Below, in pieces: positions 24,286 to 31,176 of a stretch of DNA of 46,401 nt. Under the pieces are notes generated by a model. The model worked only from the letters and a program-made list of their open reading frames with translations. It was not told the DNA's origin and did no database searches. Source of the DNA: Bacteroidota bacterium. GTDB taxonomy: Bacteria > Bacteroidota > Bacteroidia > Chitinophagales > Chitinophagaceae. Both the position numbers and the translations under genes were made by a program. The stretch is from contig JABDAV010000015.1 in the NCBI GenBank assembly GCA_013289015.1, forward strand, positions 1 to 46,401. The letters run 5' to 3'. The stretch's first letter is position 1. Each line of letters opens with the position of its first letter.

Positions 24286-26037
24286 TTAATCATTCAAACG
24301 CTCATTCAAATCCAATCCAAACTCCTTCGCTGTTTCTTTTGCAATTTCATAACCTGCATCTGCATGACGAATCACGCCAATACCCGGATCATTTCTCAAC
24401 ACACGGCTTAAGCGTTGTGCTGCTGCATCAGTTCCATCTGCAACGATAACCATACCCGCATGAATGCTGTAACCCATTCCAACACCGCCACCATGATGCA
24501 GGCTCACCCAGCTTGCACCGCCGGCAGTACTCAACAATGCATTTAATAAAGGCCAGTCTGCAACAGCATCACTGCCATCCATCATCGCTTCTGTTTCGCG
24601 GTTGGGACTTGCAACAGAACCCGTATCTAAATGGTCGCGGCCGATAACAATTGGCGCTTTTACCTTCCCGGTTTTCACCAAGTCGTTAAATGCAAGACCA
24701 GCCTTTTCTCTTTCACCTTGTCCGAGCCAGCAAATGCGTGCCGGCAAACCCTGGAAGGCAATTTTTTCTTTCGCCAGTTTTAACCAGCGTTGTAAAGATT
24801 TATTTTCAGGAAACATAGTGGCAATTACTTCATCAGTAACAGCAATATCATTTGAATCGCCGCTTAATGCAGCCCAGCGAAACGGGCCTTTTCCTTCACA
24901 AAACAACGGACGTATATAGGCGGGAACGAAGCCGGGAAAAAGAACGCCCCCTGCGCCCCCTAAAGGGGAAACTTTAAGCGTATCAATATTTTTAGATTGA
25001 TATTCCAATGCACGTGCACGAATGTTATTTCCATAATCAAAAGTGATGGCGCCTTTATGCATTAATTCAATCATCAACTGTACATGACGATACATACTTT
25101 GATAGGCATAGTCAATGTATTGCTGCGGATTTTCTTCGCGCAAAATTTTTGCCTGTTCATAAGAAATCTCATGCGGCCAATAACCAATCAACGGATCATG
25201 AGCCGATGTTTGATCCGTTAATGTGTCAGGTATAATATTTCTTTCGATCAATCTTTCTAACAAATGCACTGCATTGCATAACACACCGACACTTTTTGCA
25301 ACACCATCTTTTTTATATTTCAATGCCGCATCAATCGCTTCATCAACGTCAATATATTTTTCATCAAGATATTTTGTTTGTAAACGTTTATCAATGCGCC
25401 ACTCTTCCACTTCTGCAATCAATGCAACACCTTCATTCATTGTTATCGCCATTGGCTGAGCGCCGCCCATTCCACCAAGACCTGCAGTAACATTTAATGT
25501 ATGTTTTAAAGAACCACCACCCCCTCCGCCCCCTAAAGGGGGAATTGAAAAATGCCTGTCAGCAACAGCAGCGTATGTTTCATAAGTGCCTTGAACAATG
25601 CCCTGCGAGCCGATGTAAATCCAACTGCCTGCAGTCATCTGACCATACATCATCAAGCCTTTTTTCTCCAGCTCATCAAAATGTTTCCAGTTTGCCCAGT
25701 TAGGTACAAGCTGCGAGTTTGATAACAATACTCTTGGCGCATTTTCATGTGTCTTTAAAATGCCGACAGGTTTACCGCTTTGTATCAACAGGCTTTCATT
25801 ATTCTCCAAAATTTTTAATGCAGCAATAATGTTATCCAATGCTTCAAAATTTCTTGCTGCCTTACCACGGCCGCCATACACAATTAACTCATCAGGCCGC
25901 TCTGCCACCTCAGGATTCAAATTGTTCAGCAACATTCGCAATGCAGCTTCCTGAATCCATCCTTTGCAATTCAATTGCGAGCCTGTTGGTGTTTTGTATT
26001 TAACAGCGTCGTATTTAGGTTTTGTTTCTGTTGTCAT
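24286..26037 (-). CDS. hutU: Urocanate hydratase
   Basis: 583 residues. Urocanase signatures run through it: [58 protein letters not shown] (NAD-binding), [40 protein letters not shown] and [20 protein letters not shown]. It hydrates urocanate to imidazolonepropionate, the second step of histidine breakdown. Two Gly-rich stretches not expected in the family interrupt it, at residues 164-176 ([11 protein letters not shown]) and about 356-364 (SPLGGAGGV). Each is encoded by a copy of one GC-rich palindromic repeat, and together they lengthen the protein relative to typical short-form enzymes. The frame is intact. It ends the hut gene run. Confidence 0.97.
   Translation of the reverse strand: MTTETKPKYDAVKYKTPTGSQLNCKGWIQEAALRMLLNNLNPEVAERPDELIVYGGRGKAARNFEALDNIIAALKILENNESLLIQSGKPVGILKTHENAPRVLLSNSQLVPNWANWKHFDELEKKGLMMYGQMTAGSWIYIGSQGIVQGTYETYAAVADRHFSIPPLGGGGGGGSLKHTLNVTAGLGGMGGAQPMAITMNEGVALIAEVEEWRIDKRLQTKYLDEKYIDVDEAIDAALKYKKDGVAKSVGVLCNAVHLLERLIERNIIPDTLTDQTSAHDPLIGYWPHEISYEQAKILREENPQQYIDYAYQSMYRHVQLMIELMHKGAITFDYGNNIRARALEYQSKNIDTLKVSPLGGAGGVLFPGFVPAYIRPLFCEGKGPFRWAALSGDSNDIAVTDEVIATMFPENKSLQRWLKLAKEKIAFQGLPARICWLGQGEREKAGLAFNDLVKTGKVKAPIVIGRDHLDTGSVASPNRETEAMMDGSDAVADWPLLNALLSTAGGASWVSLHHGGGVGMGYSIHAGMVIVADGTDAAAQRLSRVLRNDPGIGVIRHADAGYEIAKETAKEFGLDLNERLND
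24945..24971 (-). repeat. GC-rich palindromic repeat inserted in frame in hutU (copy 2)
   Basis: On the minus strand it contains TCCCCTTTAGGGGGC, then GCAGGGGGC, encoding SPLGGAGG. The palindromic core CCCCTTTAGGGG is shared with the copy at 25514-25545, in the same orientation and reading phase (CCT TTA GGG GGC). Confidence 0.85.
25514..25545 (-). repeat. GC-rich palindromic repeat inserted in frame in hutU (copy 1)
   Basis: On the minus strand it contains CCCCCTTTAGGGGG, then CGGAGGGGG, encoding PPLGGGGGG between HF and [14 protein letters not shown]. In other urocanases that junction is only a few residues. Confidence 0.85.
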
Positions 26038-26071
26038 TGAAAATATTTTTTATATTATCAGCAGTAGTTTT

Positions 26072-26671
26072 TCATGGCATCACGGTGGGCCGGCCTTCGG
26101 GCTTGACCCGGAGGTCACTCACTGCATCTGCATGAATGCTATGATGCTTTATTAATTTAGTCAGATAGTCAGTAAAGATTATTGATTGATTTTTTTCAGC
26201 AAAAATTGCAATTCGAAATTGATATGGAGCATCTGTTTCTAAAATAACGTAGAATCTTATAAGCTGTCTGCTAAACGAATTGTTATCTGTAAAAATTTTA
26301 TTCACTTCTTTAAAACCAATTGCAAAAGGCATTTGAAATAATTTCCTCCAAAGATTAACTAATGGATTATAATTTTTTATTGAAATTAATTTCTTCTCAA
26401 AATCGATACGTACTCTGTTTAAAGAAAAGCTTCTAACTATTAAAAAAATAAATAGTATTAAAATCAGGGTTACATAATCGCTGTCATCATCATTTATTAA
26501 CGAAAGTTTTCCATTGATTATCATGATAGAAAATATAAGTATGATAAAAGCTGGAAATAACCAATCCATCAAATAAGGTCTATTGAGAATTATCAGTTTT
26601 TGTTCTGCTATCTTCATCTTAGGCATTGAAGCAGTCTTTAATTCTTCAGGCAAATCAATATTGTAATTCAT
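26072..26671 (-). CDS. Membrane protein of unknown function, 3' end encoded by a repeat
   Basis: 199 residues. Two membrane helices (about 36-53, FPAFIILIFSIMII; and 66-82, LILILFIFLIV) are preceded by a cytoplasmic N-terminus and followed by a soluble C-terminal region (RIDFEKKLISIKNYN, KEVNKIFTDN, FYVILETDAPYQFRIAIF), a layout like small PH-like or YcxB-like membrane proteins. The last 14 residues (DLRVKPEGRPTVMP) come from a GC-rich repeat and have unlike codon use. It lies inside the hut run, 34 bases before hutU. Its function is unknown. Confidence 0.65.
   Translation of the reverse strand: MNYNIDLPEELKTASMPKMKIAEQKLIILNRPYLMDWLFPAFIILIFSIMIINGKLSLINDDDSDYVTLILILFIFLIVRSFSLNRVRIDFEKKLISIKNYNPLVNLWRKLFQMPFAIGFKEVNKIFTDNNSFSRQLIRFYVILETDAPYQFRIAIFAEKNQSIIFTDYLTKLIKHHSIHADAVSDLRVKPEGRPTVMP
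26078..26121. repeat. GC-rich dispersed repeat forming the end of the 199-residue gene
   Basis: The stretch contains GGGCCGGCC and CGGGCTTGACCCG, a small hairpin with a CTTGA loop. It is conspicuously GC-rich against AT-rich neighbours and resembles the GGGCTTGACCC-type interspersed repeats seen in Bacteroidota genomes. It supplies the final codons and stop of the upstream gene. Confidence 0.45.
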
Positions 26672-26734
26672 GCTATTTAAATTGATAAGAAGAAATAAAC
26701 TTCACCGCTTTCATATATCATTATATAAAACTCT

Positions 26735-27154
26735 TTATTCACCAAAAGATGATTCAAGTATTTGCAAAAATTCATCGGCAGATACGATATTTAGTTTAGG
26801 AAAGTTTATGTCTTTTACTTCATTAAAATGCGCGTCGTTGGTAACAAGATAATCAGCATCAGATGTTAAATAAGCATCAGTAAATTTATTATCATCTACA
26901 TCAGCAGATATTAGATTCCATTTAAAATGTACATCGATTGGAATAACACCAGGAGATTCAACAAAAGCATTCAATATATTAAAAGCTAGTGCGGCATTTG
27001 CTTTTGATTTTAATATTTCTTCGTATTCAAGAAATATTTCAGTAGTTAATACTAAATTATATTTCCCTTCATTAAAACATTTAATAATAAAATGATAAGG
27101 AGACTTTCGGGGTAAAGACATCAACAATATATTCGTATCAATTACCGCAATCAT
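26735..27154 (-). CDS. PIN-domain toxin-like nuclease
   Basis: 139 residues with the PIN fold of COG1569-type toxins. AVIDTNILLMSL carries the first acidic residue. EIFLEYEEILKSKAN is the helix with the conserved Glu, and DDNKFTDAYLTSDADYLVTNDAHF carries the C-terminal acidic cluster. PIN toxins cut RNA, often tRNA. Its start overlaps the stop of the preceding small gene by 4 bases (ATGA), the normal layout of an antitoxin-toxin pair. Complete, with all acidic residues apparently kept. Confidence 0.87.
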   Translation of the reverse strand: MIAVIDTNILLMSLPRKSPYHFIIKCFNEGKYNLVLTTEIFLEYEEILKSKANAALAFNILNAFVESPGVIPIDVHFKWNLISADVDDNKFTDAYLTSDADYLVTNDAHFNEVKDINFPKLNIVSADEFLQILESSFGE

Positions 27155-27387
27155 TTGTAAGGAGTTCTCATATGTTCTTTACTCCATTCTTCAATCTTTT
27201 CTTCCCCCCAACCATTTTGTTCAAAAAGCTTATCCATTTCTTCAGAGGCTTTGTCTGCAAAGTATTTTGAGATTAGTGTTTTAATCTCAATCCAGTTTTC
27301 ATCAGGCACCTCTCGTGAAAATAACTTTAGCAAGTCGAGCTGTGCCTTTGTAAATTTTCCGGTTGGTATAATATCCTTCACTTCCAT
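27151..27387 (-). CDS. Putative antitoxin of PIN toxin
   Basis: 78 residues, acidic and helical: MEVKDIIPTGKFTKAQLDLL, LISKYFADKASEEMDKLFEQ, WGEEKIEEWSKEHMRTPYK. The N-terminal 20 residues could be a short DNA-binding element, and the C-terminal helices could wrap the toxin. The assignment comes from size, the 4-base overlap with the PIN gene and order (antitoxin first). It starts 3 bases after the hutH stop, so it is transcribed with the hut genes unless it has its own promoter inside hutH. Confidence 0.75.
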   Translation of the reverse strand: MEVKDIIPTGKFTKAQLDLLKLFSREVPDENWIEIKTLISKYFADKASEEMDKLFEQNGWGEEKIEEWSKEHMRTPYK

Positions 27388-27390
27388 AAA

Positions 27391-28884
27391 CTAAATTTTA
27401 TATAAAGTTACAAACTCCACCGCTTTCATCATATCGTCATGCAGTACTCTATCTTCTTCATTAAAAGAAACCACTTCTCTAAATGCAGCATGCAATTTTT
27501 CCAGTGGTTCAGAGCTTTTCATTGGCCCTCTGAAATCCAATGCCTGTGCGGCGCTCAGCAATTCTATCGCTAAAACTTTTTCAACATTATCAATTACACG
27601 CAAACATTTGGTAGCAGCATTTGCACCCATGCTTACATGATCTTCCTGGTTATTACTGGATGAAATAGAATCAACACTTGCTGGTGTACATAGTTGTTTG
27701 TTCTCACTGACAATTCCTGCTGCTGTATATTGCGGAATCATAAAACCTGAATTCAATCCCGGGTCTTTAACAAGAAATAGCGGCAGGTTTCTTTGTCCGC
27801 TTATGAGTTGATAAATTCTTCTTTCACTAATGTTAGCCAATTCACTCATCGCGATGCTTAAAAAATCCAGGCGCAATGCTAATGGCTGTCCATGAAAATT
27901 ACCACCACTAACGATCAGATCATCATCCGGAAAAATATTTGGGTTATCGGTAACAGAATTTATTTCTGTTAAGAATACTTCAAGTACGTTTTCAAAAACA
28001 TCTTTTGTTGCGCCATGAACCTGTGGTACACAACGGAAAGAATATGGATCCTGAACCTGTTCTTTTTTATGTGATGCTATCTTACTTCCATATAAATAAT
28101 CCCGGATATTTTTTGCTGTTTCAATTTGCCCTTTATGCGGACGAATAGTTTGAATACATTCCGTTAATGGTTCTGTTATACAATCAAAGGCATCGAATGA
28201 TAAAGCACAAATAAGATCAGCCATCTTTATCAATTGCTCTGCTTTCTTCAAACAATACAAACCATACGCACTCATGAATTGAGTTCCGTTGATCAATGCC
28301 AAACCTTCTTTGCTTTGCAGGTGAATTATTTCCCAGCCAATTTCTTTCCATACATCTTCCACCTTCTGCCTTTCACCTTTATAATTTACATCACCTAAAC
28401 CGATCAATGGTAAACTCATATGACTTAGAGGCGCTAAATCACCCGAAGCGCCCAACGATCCCTGCGTATAAATAACAGGCAACACATCATTGTTGAACAT
28501 ATCCATCAATCGCTTCACTGTGTCAATCTGCACACCGCTGTAACCATAACTCAGCGATTTTACTTTCAGCATTAACATCAGTTTTACAATCGCTGTGGGT
28601 ATCTCTTCACCCATACCGCATGCATGCGACTTCAAAAGATTATCCTGCAGTTTTTCAATCTGGCCGTTCTTAATGCGAACATTCTGTAAAAAACCAAAGC
28701 CGGTATTAATTCCATAATACAAAGCATTTGGATCAGCCATTTTTTTGTTGAGGTATTCGCGGCATTTATTAATGCGGTCATGCGCATCAAACGTTATAGA
28801 AATTTTCTGATCAAAATCTAAAAGATCTTTCACCTGTTCAAAATCAAGCCAGCTTTTATCGAGAGGAAGATAGTTATAACTCAT
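27391..28884 (-). CDS. hutH: Histidine ammonia-lyase
   Basis: 497 residues. The Ala-Ser-Gly of GSLGASGDLAPLSHM (about 144-158) forms the MIO cofactor. Other family segments are YGINTGFGFL, NGTQFMSAYGLY, QDPYSFRCVPQVHGA, SVTDNPNIF, GNFHGQPLAL and SSNNQEDHVSMGANAA. It deaminates histidine to urocanate, the first step of histidine breakdown. The gene starts 13 bases after the marR-type regulator and ends 3 bases before the antitoxin gene. Tyr and Glu active-site residues look intact. Confidence 0.97.
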   Translation of the reverse strand: MSYNYLPLDKSWLDFEQVKDLLDFDQKISITFDAHDRINKCREYLNKKMADPNALYYGINTGFGFLQNVRIKNGQIEKLQDNLLKSHACGMGEEIPTAIVKLMLMLKVKSLSYGYSGVQIDTVKRLMDMFNNDVLPVIYTQGSLGASGDLAPLSHMSLPLIGLGDVNYKGERQKVEDVWKEIGWEIIHLQSKEGLALINGTQFMSAYGLYCLKKAEQLIKMADLICALSFDAFDCITEPLTECIQTIRPHKGQIETAKNIRDYLYGSKIASHKKEQVQDPYSFRCVPQVHGATKDVFENVLEVFLTEINSVTDNPNIFPDDDLIVSGGNFHGQPLALRLDFLSIAMSELANISERRIYQLISGQRNLPLFLVKDPGLNSGFMIPQYTAAGIVSENKQLCTPASVDSISSSNNQEDHVSMGANAATKCLRVIDNVEKVLAIELLSAAQALDFRGPMKSSEPLEKLHAAFREVVSFNEEDRVLHDDMMKAVEFVTLYKI

Positions 28885-28897
28885 AGCAAATAATCAA

Positions 28898-29377
28898 TTA
28901 CAAATGCACGTCAATTCTTTCAAATAAATCTTTAGTATGCAAACCGGTTTCTACAGCAGTCAATGCCTTCAAAATTTTCTTACTGCTGGCAGATTCTTCA
29001 ACCAGTTCATTCATGGCTTTTTCAAGTGCAATCCACACAGGTCTTATTTTCTGCAGGAGTTTCTCTCCTTTTGCTGTAAAGGTTATTGCTTTATTACGGG
29101 CATCTTTTTTTGAGACAACAGATTTAATAAATCCTTTTTGCTGCAGGCTGCTGGTTAGCTGGCTTATAGCTGAATGGGAAACTTTAAGATCATCAGCAAT
29201 TTCTTTGATAGATACTTCTTTCTTTTGCGACAAAATATAAAAAACCGGGAACCACGATGCATCAAACCCGATCTTATGGTCTTTATATACTTTATTTATA
29301 TCGTTGATGAAAGTATCGCCTAATCTTTTTAAACGGCTTCCAAAAACAAGAAAGCCGAGGTCCTGGTAAAAATTCAT
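28898..29377 (-). CDS. MarR-family transcriptional regulator of the hut run
   Basis: 159 residues with the MarR winged helix: VSIKEIADDLKVSHSAISQL (recognition region), TSSLQQKGFIKSVVSKKDARN (wing with the Asp-Ala-Arg turn) and ITFTAKGEKLLQKIRPVW. Flanking helices form the dimer interface. It is the first gene before hutH, 13 bases apart. A perfect 18-base inverted repeat, 29386-29403, lies 9 bases upstream of its ATG and is a natural operator for autoregulation. A small-molecule inducer such as urocanate is an inference. Confidence 0.9.
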   Translation of the reverse strand: MNFYQDLGFLVFGSRLKRLGDTFINDINKVYKDHKIGFDASWFPVFYILSQKKEVSIKEIADDLKVSHSAISQLTSSLQQKGFIKSVVSKKDARNKAITFTAKGEKLLQKIRPVWIALEKAMNELVEESASSKKILKALTAVETGLHTKDLFERIDVHL

Positions 29378-29385
29378 GCAACAAA

Positions 29386-29403
29386 TATATAAGCACTTAT
29401 ATA
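29386..29403. promoter_or_regulatory. Candidate MarR operator
   Basis: TATATAAG-CA-CTTATATA is a perfect inverted repeat with 8-base arms and a 2-base spacer, the size and symmetry usual for MarR sites. It is centred 18 bases upstream of the marR start. Confidence 0.6.
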
Positions 29404-29488
29404 ATTTTCAAATTTTACCGGCGAACTGTTAGTTAGTTAGAAAAAATATTAGCAACATATTGCTTTAATTCTTCTCCTGACCGGATTT

Positions 29489-29506
29489 ATTTGATTAGAA
29501 TCAAAT
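29489..29506. promoter_or_regulatory. Second 18-bp perfect palindrome upstream of marR
   Basis: ATTTGATT-AG-AATCAAAT has the same geometry as the operator at 29386 (8-base arms, 2-base spacer) but a different sequence. It is about 110 bases upstream of marR and could serve another regulator. The rest of 29378-29684 shows no gene. Confidence 0.35.
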
Positions 29507-29684
29507 GAAGTTGTGGCCTCGTTCCTTGCTGCCTGTCACGAACTTGATTCGCATTAGCGTTAAGCTAATTCATCTTAATTATCGTTGAAAGCTTTGCTGT
29601 GCTTATCTTAAAGACAACTTTTATTTAAAGCAAGGCATGAATAATAACCAGGCGTCAACACATCGGCAACAGCAGATTCTCACT

Positions 29685-29975
29685 TTCCGGAAAATCGTAT
29701 TGGCATCAGGCTAACATTCTTTATACATCACTTAAACACAATTATTATATGCTCAAGCCGCATGGCTTCGTTATCTCATCGGCGCTGCTTTCGCTTCTTT
29801 GAAAAAAATTTCCTTCGGATTTTTTTCAATCCCGACAAGCCGGGACCGAACCGAAAGAGGCGCCTTATGTGACAACTGGTAACAACCTGAAATTACAGCG
29901 CTAATTACTCTGAAACTCAAGGCTGTCTTATATTTAGAGCGATCATGGCTATTTCTTAACCTGACGAGTATGCGG
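29685..29975. mobile_element. Fold-back MITE-like element, copy A
   Basis: Non-coding element of about 290 bp with a clear relative at 41538-41844. The ends are imperfect inverted repeats: left TCGTATTGGCATCAGGCTAA, right (complement) CGCATACTCGTCAGGTTAA. The centre is a long hairpin. GGCGCTGCTTTCGCTTC (29781-29797) pairs with GAACCGAAAGAGGCGCC (29848-29864), and inside it TTGAAAAAAA (29799-29808) pairs exactly with TTTTTTTCAA (29820-29829). The right end abuts a broken tRNA piece. No transposase is encoded. Confidence 0.7.
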
Positions 29976-30005
29976 TAGAATCGGGATGCTCTATTCAACT
30001 GAGCT
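29976..30005 (-). pseudogene. tRNA fragment truncated at the MITE junction
   Basis: Minus-strand AGCTCAGTTGAATAGAGC (D-arm) is followed by ATCCCGATTCTA and then diverges into the MITE end. The related piece at 30279-30344 continues TCGGGAGGGTC at this point. The anticodon-arm 3' half, T-arm and acceptor are missing. Confidence 0.7.
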
Positions 30006-30242
30006 GATTAATGATTCAATATATTTTCTACTCTTCATTTTCTTGATGTATAATTCTCTTTTTCTTGCTTCAACAAGGCTTGAAAGTGCTTCTTTATAAA
30101 CAAGTGTCCATGGAGTACCAATTCTGGTAAATTTTTCTTTACCACGATTATGTTCTTCTAACCTTCTTTCAATATCAGTTGTAGAACCAACATAATATTT
30201 ATTCAGTTTAGGACTGTACAATATGTAACAACAGGCAGGCAT
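29991..30242 (-). CDS. GIY-YIG endonuclease, cassette copy 1
   Basis: 83 residues from ATG 30242 (MPACCYILYSP). The GIY-YIG core is CYILYSPKLNKYYVGST, with the catalytic Arg in ERRLEEHN and the Glu in LVEARKRE, and the basic KKMKSRKYIE helix. This is the small single-domain type related to UvrC and homing nucleases, which cuts one DNA strand through a metal-dependent site. The last codons AGC TCA GTT GAA TAG are the D-arm of a tRNA fragment. A longer in-frame opening reaches 30302 but would run through a terminator and tRNA sequence. Copies 2 and 3 follow in tandem. Confidence 0.8.
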   Translation of the reverse strand: MPACCYILYSPKLNKYYVGSTTDIERRLEEHNRGKEKFTRIGTPWTLVYKEALSSLVEARKRELYIKKMKSRKYIESLISSVE

Positions 30243-30248
30243 ACAAAC

Positions 30249-30274
30249 AAAAAAAGGCCTCCTGTTAAAGAGGC
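30249..30274 (-). terminator. Terminator after tRNA fragment (cassette 1)
   Basis: Minus strand: GCCTC TTTAACAG GAGGC followed by a run of seven T after one C. It ends 7 bases before the endonuclease ATG at 30242. Confidence 0.75.
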
Positions 30275-30278
30275 TTTG

Positions 30279-30344
30279 TGAACCGGATTGGATTCGAACC
30301 AATGACCCTCCCGATAGAATCGGGATGCTCTATTCAACTGAGCT
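30279..30344 (-). pseudogene. tRNA-Arg-like fragment lacking 5' acceptor strand (cassette 1/2 junction)
   Basis: The D-arm, a shortened anticodon arm (CCCGA-TTCTA-TCGGG, loop of 5), the T-arm (TTGGTTCGAATCCAA) and the 3' acceptor strand CCGGTTC are present. The 5' acceptor strand is replaced by the end of an endonuclease gene. It cannot fold as a normal tRNA. Confidence 0.75.
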
Positions 30345-30581
30345 GATTAATGATTCAATATATTTTCTACTCTTCATTTTCTTGATGTATAATTCTCTTC
30401 TTCTTGCCTCGACAAGGCTTGAAAGTGCTTCTTTATAAACAAGTGTCCATGGAATGCCGGTTCCGGTAAATTTTTCTTTACCACGATTATGTTCTTCTAA
30501 CCTTCTTTCAATATCAGTTGTAGAACCAACATAATATTTATTCAGTTTAGGACTGTACAATATGTAACAATAAGCAGGCAT
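30330..30581 (-). CDS. GIY-YIG endonuclease, cassette copy 2
   Basis: 83 residues from ATG 30581 (MPAYCYILYSP). Nearly the same as the other copies: YYVGST, ERRLEEHNRGKEKF, IPWTLVYKEALSSLVEARRRE, KKMKSRKYIESLI. It keeps the GIY-YIG catalytic Arg and Glu. The stop TAG (30332-30330) is in the tRNA D-loop, so the C-terminal SSVE is tRNA-encoded. The ATG comes 3 bases after the T-tract of a terminator, leaving almost no leader. Frame and length match copies 1 and 3, which suggests selection for the reading frame or recent amplification. Confidence 0.82.
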   Translation of the reverse strand: MPAYCYILYSPKLNKYYVGSTTDIERRLEEHNRGKEKFTGTGIPWTLVYKEALSSLVEARRRELYIKKMKSRKYIESLISSVE

Positions 30582-30583
30582 AC

Positions 30584-30612
30584 AAAATAAAAAGCCTCTG
30601 TGAAAGAGGCTC
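30584..30612 (-). terminator. Terminator after tRNA fragment (cassette 2)
   Basis: Minus strand: GCCTCT TTCAC AGAGGC then TTTTTATTTT. It is a typical intrinsic terminator and the same as the one after the intact tRNA. Confidence 0.8.
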
Positions 30613-30618
30613 TGCAAG

Positions 30619-30686
30619 TGATCCGGATTGGATTCGAACCAATGACCCTCCCGATTAGAAATCGGGATGCTCTATTCAACTGAGCT
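30619..30686 (-). pseudogene. tRNA-Arg(TCT)-like fragment lacking 5' acceptor strand (cassette 2/3 junction)
   Basis: The D-arm is AGCTCAGTTGAATAGAGC. The anticodon arm is CCCGA-TTTCTAA-TCGGG, with a 7-base loop that would read anticodon TCT. The T-arm GGTTCGAATCC and 3' strand CCGGATC with discriminator A are intact. The 5' acceptor GGTTCGG is replaced by TGTTAATT from the endonuclease gene end, so the acceptor stem cannot form. Confidence 0.75.
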
Positions 30687-30923
30687 AATTAACAATTCAA
30701 TATATTTTCTACTCTTCATTTTTTTGATGGAAAATTCTCTTCTCCTTGCTTCAACAAGTGTTGAAAATTCCTCTTTATAAACAAGTGTCCATGGAATGCC
30801 GGTTCCGGTAAATTTTTCTTTACCACGATTATGTTCTTCTAACCTTCTTTCAATATCAGTTGTAGAACCAACATAATATTTATTCAGTTTAGGACTGTAC
30901 AATATGTAACAATAAGCAGGCAT
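30672..30923 (-). CDS. GIY-YIG endonuclease, cassette copy 3
   Basis: 83 residues from ATG 30923. The most divergent of the three: KEEFSTLVEARRREFSIKKM and KYIELLISSVE. The catalytic motifs CYILYSP / YYVGST, ERRLEEHN and VEARRRE are kept. It lies between the intact tRNA-Arg with its terminator and the next tRNA fragment, and its stop falls in the D-loop of that fragment. A longer opening with a TTG start would translate through the terminator and is not favoured. Confidence 0.82.
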   Translation of the reverse strand: MPAYCYILYSPKLNKYYVGSTTDIERRLEEHNRGKEKFTGTGIPWTLVYKEEFSTLVEARRREFSIKKMKSRKYIELLISSVE

Positions 30924-30925
30924 AC

Positions 30926-30952
30926 AAAATAAAAAGCCTCTGTGAAAGAGGC
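30926..30952 (-). terminator. Terminator after intact tRNA-Arg
   Basis: Minus strand: GCCTCT TTCAC AGAGGC (30952-30936) then TTTTTATTTT, 9 bases after the tRNA discriminator base. Confidence 0.82.
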
Positions 30953-30960
30953 TCTGCAAG

Positions 30961-31034
<74 letters not shown>

Positions 31035-31067
31035 TTAATAACTTTATTAGAACTTTTCGATTTGCAT

Positions 31068-31122
31068 CCTGTGACCCTCCCGATTGGAATCGGGATGCTC
31101 TATCCAGCTGAGCTACAGGTCC
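31068..31122 (-). pseudogene. 5' tRNA fragment (truncated before the T-arm)
   Basis: The acceptor 5' strand GGACCTG, D-arm GCTCAGCTGGATAGAGC, anticodon arm CCCGA-TTCCAA-TCGGG (loop of 6) and CACAGG are present. The expected TTCGAATCCTGT and acceptor 3' strand are replaced by unrelated sequence. It resembles the anticodon stems of the fragments in the cassettes, not that of the intact tRNA-Arg. Confidence 0.7.
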
Positions 31123-31176
31123 TTCACCGGAGGCGCAAAAGTAATTTTTAATTAGTTTGCATCCAAACCTTAATGA

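Noticed and set aside
29771..29998. Open frame of 75 codons on the minus strand inside fold-back copy A
   Set aside because: It runs through the hairpin of a non-coding repeat, and the matching place in copy B does not give the same protein.
30279..30686. Functional tRNAs at 30279-30344 and 30619-30686
   Set aside because: Both lack the 5' acceptor strand and the first has a 5-base anticodon loop, so a mature tRNA could not form.
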